Source: Pseudolabrys sp.
GTDB taxonomy: Bacteria; Pseudomonadota; Alphaproteobacteria; Rhizobiales; Xanthobacteraceae
DNA: 64,000 nt
Assembly: GCA_017849615.1 (NCBI GenBank)
Contig: JAFIGS010000032.1
Location: forward strand, 1 to 64,000
Direction: 5' to 3'
Position numbers and translations under genes: made by a program. Shown one piece after another: positions 42,706-52,334 of this stretch. Within the stretch, counting starts at the first letter, position 1. Each line of letters begins with the position of its first letter. A model generated the notes under the pieces. It had not been told where the DNA came from, ran no database searches, and worked only from the letters and a program-made list of their open reading frames with translations.

Positions 42706-44058
42706 TCAGCGTCTGGCGGGCTCCGCGGCGCGCCGGGTGAGGCCGAGGCGGTTCATTTTCTCGTTCAACGTCCGGCGCGGAATGCCGAGCGACTGCGCGG
42801 CGCCCGCCATGTCGCCCTGATGCTCGCGGATCGCGGCCGCGATGAGCTCGCGCTCATAGGCCGCGACCTGCGCCGGCAGCCAGGCTTCGGCCCCCTCCGT
42901 GCTGGCGGACGCCAGGCGCTCCGCCGGCGTTTCCAGGCCGATGGCGAAACGCTCCGCGGCGGTGCGCAATTCGCGGACATTGCCGGGCCAGTCATGGCGC
43001 AGCAGCGCGGCGATGCTGTCCTTGTCGAGCGCGCGCAATTCGCGGCCGTGACGATGGGCGGCGTCGCTGGCGAAATGCAGGAACAGCAGCGGGATATCTT
43101 CGGTGCGCTCGCGCAGCGGCGGCAGGACGATCTCGCCGACATGCAGGCGATAATAGAGGTCCTGGCGGAAGCGGCCCGCCTCGCTCGCCGCCTTGAGATC
43201 GTCCTTGGTGGCGGCGACGACGCGCAGGTCGAGCGGGATCGACTGATTGGAGCCGAGGCGCTCGATCTGCCGCTCCTGGATCGCGCGCAGCACCTTGGCC
43301 TGCAGCGCCAGCGGCATGCTCTCGATCTCGTCGAGCAGCACCGTGCCGCCATTGGCATATTCGAGGCGGCCGACGCGCACGCCGCGCGCGCCGGTAAAGG
43401 CGCCGGCCTCGTGGCCGAACAATTCGCTCTCGAACATGTCGGCCGGAATCGCCGCGCAGTTGATGGCCACGTAAGGCCCCGAGGCGCGCCGCGACAGGTC
43501 GTGCAGCGCCCGCGCCACGACTTCCTTGCCGGTGCCGGTTTCGCCCATGACGATGACATCGCAATCGACGCTGGCCAGCGCCGCGATCTTCTCGCGCATG
43601 CGGGCGGCCTGCGCGCTCGATCCCATCAGCCGGCTGGCGAGGCTCCGGTCGCCGCCGAGCAGCGAGCGCAGCCGGATGACCTCGCGCATCAGGCGGCGCT
43701 TGTCGTCGGCCTTGCGGATGACCTCGACGAGATGCTCCGGCTCGAACGGCTTCTGCAGGAAATCGTAGGCGCCGAGGCGCATTGCTTCGACGGCAAGCGG
43801 CACGTCGCCATGGCCGGTGATCAGGATAACCGGAAGCGTCGGGTCGGCCTCGGTGAAATGGCGCAGGACCGACAGCCCGTCGGCGCCGGGCATGCGCACG
43901 TCGCTGACGATGACATCGGGCGGATCGGCGGCGGCCATGGCGAAGGCGGCGTCGGCATTGTCGGCCGCCGCCACGTCGAAGCCGGACAATTGCAGCCACT
44001 GCGCGGTGGAAACGCGCAGCGCCGCGTCGTCATCGACGAACAGAATGCGGCAAGACAT
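42706..44058 (-). CDS. Sigma-54-dependent response regulator, DctD/NtrC type
   Basis: 450 residues from the ATG at 44058, which has GGAG 7 bases upstream; a GTG six bases earlier overlaps the kinase stop. Receiver domain (about 1-120) with VDDD and phospho-acceptor Asp in IVSDVRMP; AAA+ domain with Walker A GETGTGKE, the sigma-54 contact motif GAFTGA, Walker B GTVLLDEIE; and C-terminal Fis-type HTH with GAAQSLGIPRRTLNEKM. It activates sigma-54 promoters when phosphorylated by the upstream kinase. Sits beside TRAP systems 1 and 2. Confidence 0.95.
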   Translation of the reverse strand: MSCRILFVDDDAALRVSTAQWLQLSGFDVAAADNADAAFAMAAADPPDVIVSDVRMPGADGLSVLRHFTEADPTLPVILITGHGDVPLAVEAMRLGAYDFLQKPFEPEHLVEVIRKADDKRRLMREVIRLRSLLGGDRSLASRLMGSSAQAARMREKIAALASVDCDVIVMGETGTGKEVVARALHDLSRRASGPYVAINCAAIPADMFESELFGHEAGAFTGARGVRVGRLEYANGGTVLLDEIESMPLALQAKVLRAIQERQIERLGSNQSIPLDLRVVAATKDDLKAASEAGRFRQDLYYRLHVGEIVLPPLRERTEDIPLLFLHFASDAAHRHGRELRALDKDSIAALLRHDWPGNVRELRTAAERFAIGLETPAERLASASTEGAEAWLPAQVAAYERELIAAAIREHQGDMAGAAQSLGIPRRTLNEKMNRLGLTRRAAEPARR

Positions 44059-44060
44059 TG

Positions 44061-45899
44061 TCACGCTCCGGCGGCGAGTGCGGCCGGCGCGATGGCAAGC
44101 GCCGTCGGCAGGCTGAATGAAAATTCGGCGCCGCCGCCAGCCTTGTTATGGACGCGCAGGCGGCCGCCATGATCCTCGATGATGGCGTAGGAAATCGACA
44201 GGCCGAGACCGAGCCCCTTGCCGACGTCCTTGGTGGTGAAGAACGGATCGAACACCGAGGCCATATGGTCCGCCGCGATGCCCGGGCCAGAATCGGCGAC
44301 GCTGACCTGAACCTCGCCGTCCTGGTGCAGGACCGAAACGGCGATGGTGCGCGCGCGCTGGTGAGCAACGGCGTCGGCCGCGTTGCTCAGGAGATTGAGC
44401 AGCACCTGCTCGAGGCGCGTGGCGTTGCCGGTGACGGTGACGCCGCCCGCCGGCATGTCGATCACGGTGCGCACGTCTTCGGCGCCGAGCCTGGCGTTCG
44501 CCAGCGCCAGGGCGCGCTGCACGACGATGGTGATATCGACCGGCCCCATCTCGCCGAAGTCTTTGCGTGCGAAGGTACGCAGGTGCTGGGTCAGTTCGCT
44601 CATGCGCGCCACCAGGTCGTCGATGGTGGCGACGGTCGCGGCGGCGCGTTCGGCCGAGCCGTTACGGATGAGCAGCTTGGCGCTCGCGAGCGTGGTCTTG
44701 AGCGCGGCCAGCGGCTGATTGATTTCATGGACCAGCGCCGCCGACATCTGCCCGAGGGCGGCGAGCTTGCCGGCCTGCACCAGATCGTCCTGCGCGCGCT
44801 TGAGCGCGTCCTCGGCGCGGCGGCGCTCCTCGATCTCGCGGCTGAGGCTCTCGTTGGCGACGATCAGTTCGCGCGTGCGCTCGCTGACGCGCTGCTCGAG
44901 CATGTCATGGGCGTCCAGCTTGGCGCGCAGGATGGCGCGGCGGCCGCGCCACCACAGCAGGAGCAGCAGCAACACCGCGGCCGCCAGCGACCAGGCGGCG
45001 CCGCCCAGCACCGCGGCGCGGCTGATGGGCGCGAGGTCGGTGAAGGAATAAATCGTCCAGCCATAGGCCGGCAGATCGGTGCGCGTGACGAGGAAACGGT
45101 GCGGGCCGCTGTCGTCCTTGACGATATCGACGACGTCGCCGTTGCCCGGTGCCTGCCGGCTTCTCAGCAGGGGCCAGCCTTCCAGTGAAATGCCGGAATA
45201 CTGCATCGAATGCCGGATGTCCGTGCGCTCGGTGTCGGACAGCGGACGGATCGGGCGATACTTCCAGCTCGCAGGGCTCGCCAGGAACAACACGCCGCGG
45301 TTATCGGCCAGCGCGATGTTCTCGCCGGTGGACCGCCAATCGGTCTCCAGCGCTTCGAGCGAGATCTTCACCACGGCGACGCCGAGCAGCTTGCCGTCGC
45401 GGCGCACGGGCCGCGACATGAAATAGCCGGGGTCGCCGGTCGTGACACCGATGGCGAAGAACTGGCCGTGGCCGTGCTCAACCGCATCCCGGAAATAGGG
45501 ACGAAAATTGTAGTTCTCGCCGACGAAGCTTTTCGGCTGGCCGTAGTTGCTCGCCGCCAAAGTGAGGCCGTCGGCATTCATGACATAGAGCGCGTCGGCG
45601 GCGGCGGCCTCGGCCAGCGCGGCGAGCGAGCGGTTGACGTCGTCGATGCGCGCGGGATCGGCCGGCGCCTCCAGCATTCGGTAGATGCGCTCGTCATTCG
45701 CCAGCACGAATGGCAGCGCGCGGAATCGCTCGACAACCTGATCGAGCGTCGAGGCATAGAGGCCGATGCGTTCGTCGCCGGTCGCCTTGGCGTCGCTGCG
45801 CCCGCTGCGGTCATGAACGGTGTGGCCGAAAAGGCCGACGGCCGTGATCGCGCACAAGGCGGCGGCCCAGGACAGGAACGAATGAGAGGGTGCTTTCAC
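44061..45899 (-). CDS. DctB-type sensor histidine kinase
   Basis: 612 residues from the GTG at 45899, preceded by GGAG with 8-base spacing; the longer frame upstream overlaps intergenic sequence. Helix 1 at about 7-24, a periplasmic dCache-like sensor (about 40-300, with NYNFRPYF and [15 protein letters not shown]), helix 2 at about 305-325, then a coiled coil and HisKA with phospho-His in [12 protein letters not shown], and HATPase with [15 protein letters not shown] and [10 protein letters not shown]. The sensor motifs are typical of C4-dicarboxylate DctB. It likely detects the ligand of the neighbouring TRAP systems. Confidence 0.93.
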   Translation of the reverse strand: MKAPSHSFLSWAAALCAITAVGLFGHTVHDRSGRSDAKATGDERIGLYASTLDQVVERFRALPFVLANDERIYRMLEAPADPARIDDVNRSLAALAEAAAADALYVMNADGLTLAASNYGQPKSFVGENYNFRPYFRDAVEHGHGQFFAIGVTTGDPGYFMSRPVRRDGKLLGVAVVKISLEALETDWRSTGENIALADNRGVLFLASPASWKYRPIRPLSDTERTDIRHSMQYSGISLEGWPLLRSRQAPGNGDVVDIVKDDSGPHRFLVTRTDLPAYGWTIYSFTDLAPISRAAVLGGAAWSLAAAVLLLLLLWWRGRRAILRAKLDAHDMLEQRVSERTRELIVANESLSREIEERRRAEDALKRAQDDLVQAGKLAALGQMSAALVHEINQPLAALKTTLASAKLLIRNGSAERAAATVATIDDLVARMSELTQHLRTFARKDFGEMGPVDITIVVQRALALANARLGAEDVRTVIDMPAGGVTVTGNATRLEQVLLNLLSNAADAVAHQRARTIAVSVLHQDGEVQVSVADSGPGIAADHMASVFDPFFTTKDVGKGLGLGLSISYAIIEDHGGRLRVHNKAGGGAEFSFSLPTALAIAPAALAAGA

Positions 45900-46120
45900 G
45901 CAAAATACTCCAGCACGGCCAATCTGCGTGAACGGGTCCGTGAAAACAAGTTGCCCATCGTGACGCCACCCGCCGGTCATGCCGGGCCGCGATCTTTTGC
46001 GCTGCAACGGCGAGGACGATTTTGCCCAGCGAATAAACGTGATATGGCCGTGGTCGACAAACCATGATCGGATCGAAGGCGCAACAGCCCGCCCGTTCGT
46101 GGAACTGAAAAGGGGGGAAG

Positions 46121-48328
46121 ATGAGCGCGGATCAAAAGTCTGCCGCTGCGGCCGACGACAGCATCTCTGCGGAACGCCTGCGCAAAGCCGAGGAGTACGT
46201 GCAGCAGGAGGAGGGCGCGGGGAACCGCCTGACCGGCTGGGTCGGCAGCGCCGTGCTGGCGCTCGCAATCGCGATGACGCTCTTCCACCTCTATGCGGCC
46301 TACGAAATCGTGCCGACGCAGGAACTGCGTTACATCCACGTCGCCTTCGTTCTGCTGCTGAGCTTCCTCTTGTTCCCCATGGCGGACCGCTTCCGCAACC
46401 GCATCCAGTGGTTCGACCTGCTGCCCGCCGTCGCCGGCATCGTTATCATCATCTACGCGCTCTGGGGCGGTGACGATTTCACCGACCGCGCCACGATGCC
46501 CAACCGGCTCGACGTCATCATGGGCGGCCTGTTCATCGTGCTGGTGCTGGAAGCGGCGCGCCGCACCACCGGCCCGATCATGCCGATCGTCGCCATTCTG
46601 TTCATCGCCTATGCGATGTTCGGCCCCTATCTGCCGCCGCCGTGGACGCATCGCGGCTTCGACATCGCGCGTCTTGTCGGCCATCTGTTCATCACGCTGG
46701 AAGGCATCTTCGGCGTCGCGGTCGATGTGTCGGCCTCGCTGATCATCATGTTCACGATCTACGGCGCCATCCTCCAGCATTCCGGCGCGGGCAAATTCTT
46801 CATCGACTTCTCGCTCGCCATCATGGGCAACAAGCCGTCGAGCGCGGGCCGCTCCGTGGTGGCGTCGTCCTTCCTGCTCGGCGGTCCCTCGGGCTCCGGC
46901 GTTGCCACGACGGTGATGATCGGCACCGTGGCATGGCCGATGCTCCGGAAGGCCGGCTTTGAAGCCAATGCCGCCGGCGGTCTGCTGGCCGCGGGCGGCC
47001 TCGGCGCCATCATCTCGCCGCCCGTGCTGGGCGCGGCCGCGTTCCTGATCGCCGAGTTTCTCAAGATCGGCTATCTCGACGTCATCTGGATGGCGATCAT
47101 CCCGACCTGCCTTTACTACCTGTCCCTTCTGTTCATGGTCGAACTCGACGCGTTGCGTTTCGGCGCGCGCGAGGTCGTCTTCAAGCAGGAGATGGCTCTC
47201 GGGGCGATGACCAGGCGTTACGGTTTCCACTTCGTGTCGCTGGTCGCGGTCGTTGTCTTCATGGTCATCGGCTTCTCGCCGATGCTGTCGGTGTTCTACG
47301 CCACGGTGCTGGCTTTCGGCATGAGCGCGCTCACCGCCGAAACGTCGCTCGGTCCGCAAAAGGTCGTCCTGCCGCTGCTCGCGGCCGCCGCTTTCGTCGT
47401 GGGGATCGAGATGATACCCGCGGTCGCGACATCGTCGGCCGGCGGCGCGATCAGGGACTGGTTCCCGGCTTTGATCCTTGTCGTGATGGCGGCGATCGCC
47501 TTCGCGGGGCTCACCGAACGCGGCCAGAAGGCGATGCCGTCGGCCGGCAAGCTGACATCCGCGCTGGCCGATGGCTCGATCGGCGTGCTCAGCGCGGCCA
47601 CCACCTGCGCCGCCGCCGGCATCATCGTCGGCATCGTCACGCTGACCGGTCTCGGCCTCAAGTTCTCGTCCATCGTCATCGACATGGCGGGCGGCAGCCT
47701 GCTGATGACGGCGATCTATACGGCGCTCGTGGTATGGATCATCGGTCTCGCCGTGCCGGTGACCGCATCCTACATCATCTGCGCCGTCATCGCCGCGCCG
47801 GCGCTGATCAAGCTCGGCGTGCCGGATTACGCCGCGCACATGTTCATCTTCTATTACGCGGTGCTGTCGGAGGTCTCGCCCCCGACCGCGCTGTCGCCTT
47901 TCGCGGCGGCCGCAATCACCGGCGGCGATCCCTACAAGACGACCATGCAGGCCTGGAAATACACGCTGCCGGCCTTCCTGGTGCCCTTCGTCTTCGTGCT
48001 TGATCCGCTCGGCATCGGCTTGCTGATGAACATCCCGAAGGGCGGCTCGTGGGTCGATGTCGTCTGGATCACCTTTGTCACCGGCGCGGGGCTCGGCGCG
48101 TTGTCGGCGGCGGCGCAGGGCTGGGCGCTGCGAGCAACGACGTCCGCCGAACGCATCCTGTTCACGATCTGCGGCCTGCTGCTGGTGTTTCCAAGCCTGC
48201 TGGAAGCCGGGCTCGAACTGGCGACCGGCCTTGATATCCCGCACCCGGCGCCGTTCGGTCTTGCGCTGGGCGCCGCCTTGCTGCTCTGGCAATGGAAAGG
48301 CCCAAGGCCGGCGACTGCGGCGGCGTGA
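46121..48328 (+). CDS. TRAP transporter 4TM/12TM fused permease, system 2
   Basis: 735 residues, about 18 membrane helices after a hydrophilic N-terminal stretch of about 40 residues. DctM motifs: GGPSGSGVATTVMIGTVAWP and GGLGAIISPPVLGAAAF. A second paralogue of the system-1 permease, arranged divergently from the kinase gene. A GGGGGGA ribosome binding site precedes the ATG. No sigma-54 match is visible in front of it. Substrate unknown; the paired layout suggests related ligands. Confidence 0.95.
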   Translation: MSADQKSAAAADDSISAERLRKAEEYVQQEEGAGNRLTGWVGSAVLALAIAMTLFHLYAAYEIVPTQELRYIHVAFVLLLSFLLFPMADRFRNRIQWFDLLPAVAGIVIIIYALWGGDDFTDRATMPNRLDVIMGGLFIVLVLEAARRTTGPIMPIVAILFIAYAMFGPYLPPPWTHRGFDIARLVGHLFITLEGIFGVAVDVSASLIIMFTIYGAILQHSGAGKFFIDFSLAIMGNKPSSAGRSVVASSFLLGGPSGSGVATTVMIGTVAWPMLRKAGFEANAAGGLLAAGGLGAIISPPVLGAAAFLIAEFLKIGYLDVIWMAIIPTCLYYLSLLFMVELDALRFGAREVVFKQEMALGAMTRRYGFHFVSLVAVVVFMVIGFSPMLSVFYATVLAFGMSALTAETSLGPQKVVLPLLAAAAFVVGIEMIPAVATSSAGGAIRDWFPALILVVMAAIAFAGLTERGQKAMPSAGKLTSALADGSIGVLSAATTCAAAGIIVGIVTLTGLGLKFSSIVIDMAGGSLLMTAIYTALVVWIIGLAVPVTASYIICAVIAAPALIKLGVPDYAAHMFIFYYAVLSEVSPPTALSPFAAAAITGGDPYKTTMQAWKYTLPAFLVPFVFVLDPLGIGLLMNIPKGGSWVDVVWITFVTGAGLGALSAAAQGWALRATTSAERILFTICGLLLVFPSLLEAGLELATGLDIPHPAPFGLALGAALLLWQWKGPRPATAAA

Positions 48329-48437
48329 CCCCGAAAAAGCATTGGATCGGGACGCCTAAAACGGCACAATGAGGCTCATAAGGCCGGGTGCAATCCCGGC
48401 CCATAAAGAAAACTTTGAATCAACCGGAGGAAGCACG

Positions 48438-49403
48438 ATGAAGAAAGTCATGATAGGCGCGATGGCTGCCGCCGCGGCGGTCGTTATCGCCGCGGCCGGT
48501 GCGGTTGCGCAGCAGCGCACCATCGCCATCGGCACCGGCGGCACCGGCGGCGTCTACTATCCGATCGGCGGCGGCCTCGCCAACCTGATTTCAAAGAACC
48601 TGCCGGGCGTGCAGGCCACCGCGCAGGTCACCGGCGGTTCGGTCGACAATCTCAAGTTGCTCGGCTCCGGCCAGAGCGAAATCGGCTTCTCGATGGCCGA
48701 CGCGGCGCTCGACGCGCAGAGCGGCCAGGACAAGTTCAAGGGTTCGCCGATCGAGCTTCGTACCTTGATGGTGCTTTATCCGAACGTCATGCATGTTGTG
48801 ACCATCGACGGCACCGGCATCAACTCGATGGCCGACATGAAGGGCAAGCGCGTGTCAACCGGCTCGCCGGGCAGCGCCACCGAAGTCATGGCCTTCCGTG
48901 TCATCGAGGCCGCCGGTCTCGACAAGGACAAGGACATGAAGCGCGAGCGCCTTGGCGTCGCGGAATCGGTCAACGCCATCAAGGACCGCAAGATCGACGC
49001 CTTCTTCTGGGTCGGCGGCTTGCCGACCGCCGCCGTGACCGATCTCGGCGCCACGCCGGGCGTCAAGCTCAAGCTGATCGACCATGACGATCTGGCGCCG
49101 AAGATGAACGCGAAATACGGCCCGCTCTATTCGGCGAAGGTCATCGGCAAGAGCGTCTATCCGAACCAGGGCCCCGACAACAAGGCGACGGCGGTCTGGA
49201 ACGTGCTGCTCACCAACGACAAGATGTCCGACAAGGATGCCTATGACATCGTCAAGCTGATGGTCGAGAAGAAGGCCGATCTGGTCGCCGTGCACAAGGA
49301 AGCCGAGAGCTTCTCGCTGGAGAACCAGGTGAAGGGCAACTCGTCGGTGCCGTGGCATCCGGGCGCGTTGAAGTACTTCGCCGAAAAAGGCGTGAAGATG
49401 TAG
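48438..49403 (+). CDS. TAXI family TRAP substrate-binding protein, system 2
   Basis: 321 residues from the ATG at 48438 (GGAGGAAG upstream). Signal peptide of about 25 residues ends near AVAQ-Q, and mature IAIGTGGTGGVYYPIG is the TAXI signature. VSTGSPGSATEVMAFR is the second ligand-site segment. It follows the permease in reverse order to system 1 (permease first). Ends in a terminator shared with the convergent zinc operon. Confidence 0.94.
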   Translation: MKKVMIGAMAAAAAVVIAAAGAVAQQRTIAIGTGGTGGVYYPIGGGLANLISKNLPGVQATAQVTGGSVDNLKLLGSGQSEIGFSMADAALDAQSGQDKFKGSPIELRTLMVLYPNVMHVVTIDGTGINSMADMKGKRVSTGSPGSATEVMAFRVIEAAGLDKDKDMKRERLGVAESVNAIKDRKIDAFFWVGGLPTAAVTDLGATPGVKLKLIDHDDLAPKMNAKYGPLYSAKVIGKSVYPNQGPDNKATAVWNVLLTNDKMSDKDAYDIVKLMVEKKADLVAVHKEAESFSLENQVKGNSSVPWHPGALKYFAEKGVKM

Positions 49404-49412
49404 GTTAGACCT

Positions 49413-49459
49413 GTCCCGGACGCGGCGCATCACGCAGTGGTGCGCCGCAGATCCGGGAC
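49413..49459. repeat. REP-like palindrome
   Basis: GTCCCGGACGCGGCGCA and TGCGCCGCAGATCCGGGAC form a long hairpin just after the TAXI receptor gene. Same TCCGGGA-type family as 60371. Confidence 0.72.
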
Positions 49460-49472
49460 CGCCAGAATTCAG

Positions 49473-49503
49473 CGGCCCCGCCTTGTGCGGGGCCGTTTGC
49501 TTT
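49473..49503 (+). terminator. Rho-independent-type terminator
   Basis: CGGCCCCGC-CTTGT-GCGGGGCCG (9-bp stem) is followed by TTTGCTTT. It ends the TRAP system 2 unit and lies at the 3' edge of the convergent znuB. Confidence 0.75.
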
Positions 49504-50299
49504 AGTGCGCGTGGCGGGCCGTCGGCCGAAAGGCCGCCGCGAAATAGACGAGCGCACTCAGGAGCGCGATGCAGAAGCTCACCGGCCAGTCGGTGTGATA
49601 GGCGATGGTGATGCCAAGCCAGGCTTCGGCGACCGCCAGCGCTGCGGCGAGAACGAGCCCGCTCCACAGCCCGTTGACGAGGCGCTGCGCCGCGGCCGCC
49701 GGGCCGACCATCAGCGCGAACACCATCAGCACGCCGACGATCTGGGCGCAGGCCGCCACCGCGAGCGCCACCAGCGCGAGGAACACCGTGGAGATGAAGC
49801 GCAGCGGCACGCCCTTGGCTTCGGCCAGTTCCGGCTGCAGCGTGGCGAAGATCAGCGGCCGCATGATCAGCGCGAGCAGCACCAGCGTCGCCGCGCCGAG
49901 CGCGGACAGCGCCTTGATCATTGCCAGATCGACCGCCAGCACATTGCCGAACAGCAGCGCGGTCGCCTGCGTCGCGAACGACGTGTAGTAATAGAGAAAC
50001 AGAATGCCGAAGCCGAGCGCCAGCGACAGCACCACGCCGATGGCGACGTCGCGATTGGCGAGCCGCTCGCCCATCATGCCCATGGCGATGCCGGCGATCA
50101 GCGTGAAGCCGACGAGGCCGGCGAGCGGCGACAGCCCGATCAGCCCGGCGCCGGTCGCGCCGGCGAACCCGATATGCGACAGCGCGTGGCCGGCGAAGGT
50201 CTGCCCGCGCATGACGAGGAAATAACCGGTCACGCCCGACACGACGGCGACGATGCCGGCGGCGATGAAGGCGTTGATGACGAAGTCGTATTGGAACAC
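49502..50299 (-). CDS. znuB: High-affinity zinc ABC transporter permease ZnuB
   Basis: 265 residues, 7-8 membrane helices, ABC-3 family. AGHALSHIGFAGATGAGLIG, the ABC-3 signature near the N-terminus, and MVGPAAAAQRLVNGLW near the end. It forms the membrane channel for Zn2+ with ZnuC and ZnuA. Its start lies 13 bases after znuC, so the two are cotranscribed. Related permeases can carry manganese, but the upstream Zur box points to zinc. Confidence 0.94.
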   Translation of the reverse strand: MFQYDFVINAFIAAGIVAVVSGVTGYFLVMRGQTFAGHALSHIGFAGATGAGLIGLSPLAGLVGFTLIAGIAMGMMGERLANRDVAIGVVLSLALGFGILFLYYYTSFATQATALLFGNVLAVDLAMIKALSALGAATLVLLALIMRPLIFATLQPELAEAKGVPLRFISTVFLALVALAVAACAQIVGVLMVFALMVGPAAAAQRLVNGLWSGLVLAAALAVAEAWLGITIAYHTDWPVSFCIALLSALVYFAAAFRPTARHAH

Positions 50300-50311
50300 G
50301 TTGCCGCTGCC

Positions 50312-51148
50312 TTAGTGGTGATGTCCGTGGTGCTCGTGGCCGTGCCCGTGATCGTGCATGTGCGCGTCGCGCTCGACATCGCGGCCGCGCGACATCACGA
50401 AGATATGCCCGGCGGCGCGCACCACTTCGATCTCGGTGTCATAGAGCGTCGACAGCACCGGCGCGGTCACCACCTCATCGACCGTGCCCAGCGCGGCGTG
50501 GCTATTGCCGAGGTAGAGCACCTTGTCGATGGCGCCGAGCAACTGGTTGAGCTCATGCGCCGAGAACAGAACCGTAATGCCGCGCTCGCGCGCGATTCTG
50601 CGCACGACGCCGATGACGACCTCCTGGTGCCGGGCGTCGAGGCTGATCAGCGGCTCGTCGAGCAGCAGCAGTTTCGGATTGCCCATCAGCGCCTGCGCCA
50701 GCAACAGGCGCTGGCGTTCGCCGCCCGACATCTCGGACAGCGGGCGGCGCGCGAGGTCGGCGGCGCCGACGGCGTCGAGCGTGTGTTCGATGGCGTCGCG
50801 GTCGGCCGCGCTCAGCGACGGCAGGCCCCAGCGCTCGCCGTGCAGCGAACTGGCGATGTAGTCGAGGCCGCGCACGCGCAGGTCCGGCAGCACGGTGCGC
50901 AGTTGCGGCAGGTAGCCGATGGCGGCATTGCCGCGCGCCGGAGGTGCGCCGAAGACGCGGAGCGTCCCCACGCTCGCGGGGACCAGGCCGAGGAGGGCCC
51001 GCATCAAGGTCGTTTTGCCGGCGCCGTTGGGGCCGAGCACGCCGATGAACTCGCCGGGCGCGATGGCGAAGCTGACGTCGCGCAGCACGGCGCGGCCGCC
51101 GATGGCGACGGTGGCGTGGTCGAGAGAGATGATGGGATGCTGTGTCAT
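50312..51148 (-). CDS. znuC: Zinc ABC transporter ATP-binding protein ZnuC
   Basis: 278 residues from the ATG at 51148. Walker A GPNGAGKTTL, signature LSEMSGGERQRLLLAQAL, Walker B LLLLDEPLISLD, and an H-loop. The C-terminus is His-rich (HDHGHGHEHHGHHH), a likely zinc-binding tail. The start codon lies within the terminal GTCATTCCGG of a REP element, with only CCGGA in front, so ribosome binding looks weak. Upstream reading frame is shadow sequence. Partner of ZnuB and ZnuA. Confidence 0.94.
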   Translation of the reverse strand: MTQHPIISLDHATVAIGGRAVLRDVSFAIAPGEFIGVLGPNGAGKTTLMRALLGLVPASVGTLRVFGAPPARGNAAIGYLPQLRTVLPDLRVRGLDYIASSLHGERWGLPSLSAADRDAIEHTLDAVGAADLARRPLSEMSGGERQRLLLAQALMGNPKLLLLDEPLISLDARHQEVVIGVVRRIARERGITVLFSAHELNQLLGAIDKVLYLGNSHAALGTVDEVVTAPVLSTLYDTEIEVVRAAGHIFVMSRGRDVERDAHMHDHGHGHEHHGHHH

Positions 51149-51219
51149 TCCGGGGCTCTTGCCGCCAGCGCGTTTACGCGCGTCTTCGACGCGCTGTGGC
51201 AAGAGAGCCCGGAATCCAG
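51144..51219. repeat. REP-like palindrome overlapping the znuC start
   Basis: GTCATTCCGGGGCTCTTGCC at 51144 and GGCAAGAGAGCCCGGAATCCAG ending at 51219 form a strong hairpin, with inner palindromes around CGCG. It separates znuA from znuC, and its left end contains the complement of the znuC start codon. Confidence 0.8.
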
Positions 51220-51250
51220 ACGCGGGCAAGAGGGCTGCCGCCGGGCTCGA

Positions 51251-52144
51251 TTACGCCCCCGGCTCGCTCAGCGCCTTGTCGAGCGCGTCGAGCTGGCCGA
51301 GCATCCAGTCCGTGAAGGACGTGTCGGCCGGCTGGGTCTCGGTGACGCCGACCACGGCAATCTTGTTGTCCCTGGCGATGTCCACGAGCCGCTGCGCCAG
51401 CTTCTCCGAGACCTGCGAATTGTAGAGCAGCGCCTTCACCTTGCGGGTCTTCAGGTCGGTCTCGAAGGCGGCGATGTCGCGGGCGCTGGGCTCGGATTCG
51501 TTCATCAGCGCCAGTTGGAATTTCTCGTTGCGCATGGTGAGGCCGAGCGCCTCGGCCATCAGGCCGAATACGGGCTCGGTGGCGGTGACCGGCTTGCCTT
51601 TGTGCTTGTCGCGAAGCTGGCCGACGCGCTGCGTGATGCGCTCGAGGTCGGCGAGCACCTTGTCGAGATTGGCGGCATAGTCGGCGGCGTTCGCCGCATC
51701 GGCCTTGCTGAAGGCCGCGGCCATGGCCTTGGCGACCGCCGGCATGGTCGCGGGGGCGTACCACAGATGCGGGTTGCCGCCGTGTTTGGCCTTGACGAGC
51801 TTGGCGGCCTCGACCGTGACGCGGTCCTTGCGCGGCGAGGCCTTGAGCAGCTTTTCCATCCACTCGTCGTAATGCCCGCCGTTGAAGATCACGACCTGGG
51901 CATCGGCAACCTGGCGCACCTGGCCGGGCGTCGCCTCGAAGGAATGCGGGTCCTGGTCCGGATTGGCGATGACGTTGAAAACGGCGACATGGGCGCCGCC
52001 GATCCGGGCGGCGATGCCGCCATAGAAGTTCTCGGCCGCCACGACCTTGAGCGGGCCGCCGCTGGTCTGGGCCTGTGCGGCTGCCAGGGGCAGGGCCAGC
52101 AGCGCGGCGAGGGCCGCGAAATGAAGGAAAGAGCGCGCGCGCAT
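51251..52144 (-). CDS. znuA: Zinc ABC transporter substrate-binding protein ZnuA
   Basis: 297 residues with a signal peptide (RARSFLHFAALAALLALPLA, cleavage near AQA-Q). Cluster A-I metal receptor: ENFYGGIAARIGG, NPDQDPHSFEATP with a ligand His, NGGHYDEWM with another, and NPHLWYAPATMPAVAKAM with the third. The usual His-rich loop is short or absent. It captures zinc in the periplasm. A Zur box 34 bases before the ATG shows repression by zinc. Confidence 0.94.
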   Translation of the reverse strand: MRARSFLHFAALAALLALPLAAAQAQTSGGPLKVVAAENFYGGIAARIGGAHVAVFNVIANPDQDPHSFEATPGQVRQVADAQVVIFNGGHYDEWMEKLLKASPRKDRVTVEAAKLVKAKHGGNPHLWYAPATMPAVAKAMAAAFSKADAANAADYAANLDKVLADLERITQRVGQLRDKHKGKPVTATEPVFGLMAEALGLTMRNEKFQLALMNESEPSARDIAAFETDLKTRKVKALLYNSQVSEKLAQRLVDIARDNKIAVVGVTETQPADTSFTDWMLGQLDALDKALSEPGA

Positions 52145-52177
52145 GGGGAACCTCGTTGGGGCGGGAGCGAAGATGCC

Positions 52178-52200
52178 GAAATGTAATATTATAACATTTC
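52178..52200. promoter_or_regulatory. Zur box
   Basis: GAAATGT-AATATTATA-ACATTTC is a 23-base palindrome with 10 of 11 positions paired, matching the Zur consensus known from proteobacteria. It lies 34 bases upstream of znuA. The divergent small gene at 52335 might also be influenced. Confidence 0.9.
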
Positions 52201-52334
52201 TTCTGGCAAGGCCGCGGCGCGTTATTTTTCGCTGGCGGCCAACCTGCCGGCTTTTCCGCCTTTGATCAGAGCCTTAGGCGGCGCTATCACGCCCCGGCGG
52301 GCTCGGCGCCCCGCCGGCCGATTGGATCGAAATC

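Noticed and set aside
46000-46120. Sigma-54 promoter before TRAP system 2
   Set aside because: No TGGC-N8-TGC match with correct spacing was found on the plus strand between 45900 and 46120.
45977-48292. 771-codon minus-strand open frame opposite TRAP system 2
   Set aside because: Shadow frame of a membrane protein; highly charged and without domains.
49505-52186. 893-codon plus-strand open frame across znuABC
   Set aside because: Runs antisense through three clear zinc transporter genes and a REP element, and shows shadow composition.
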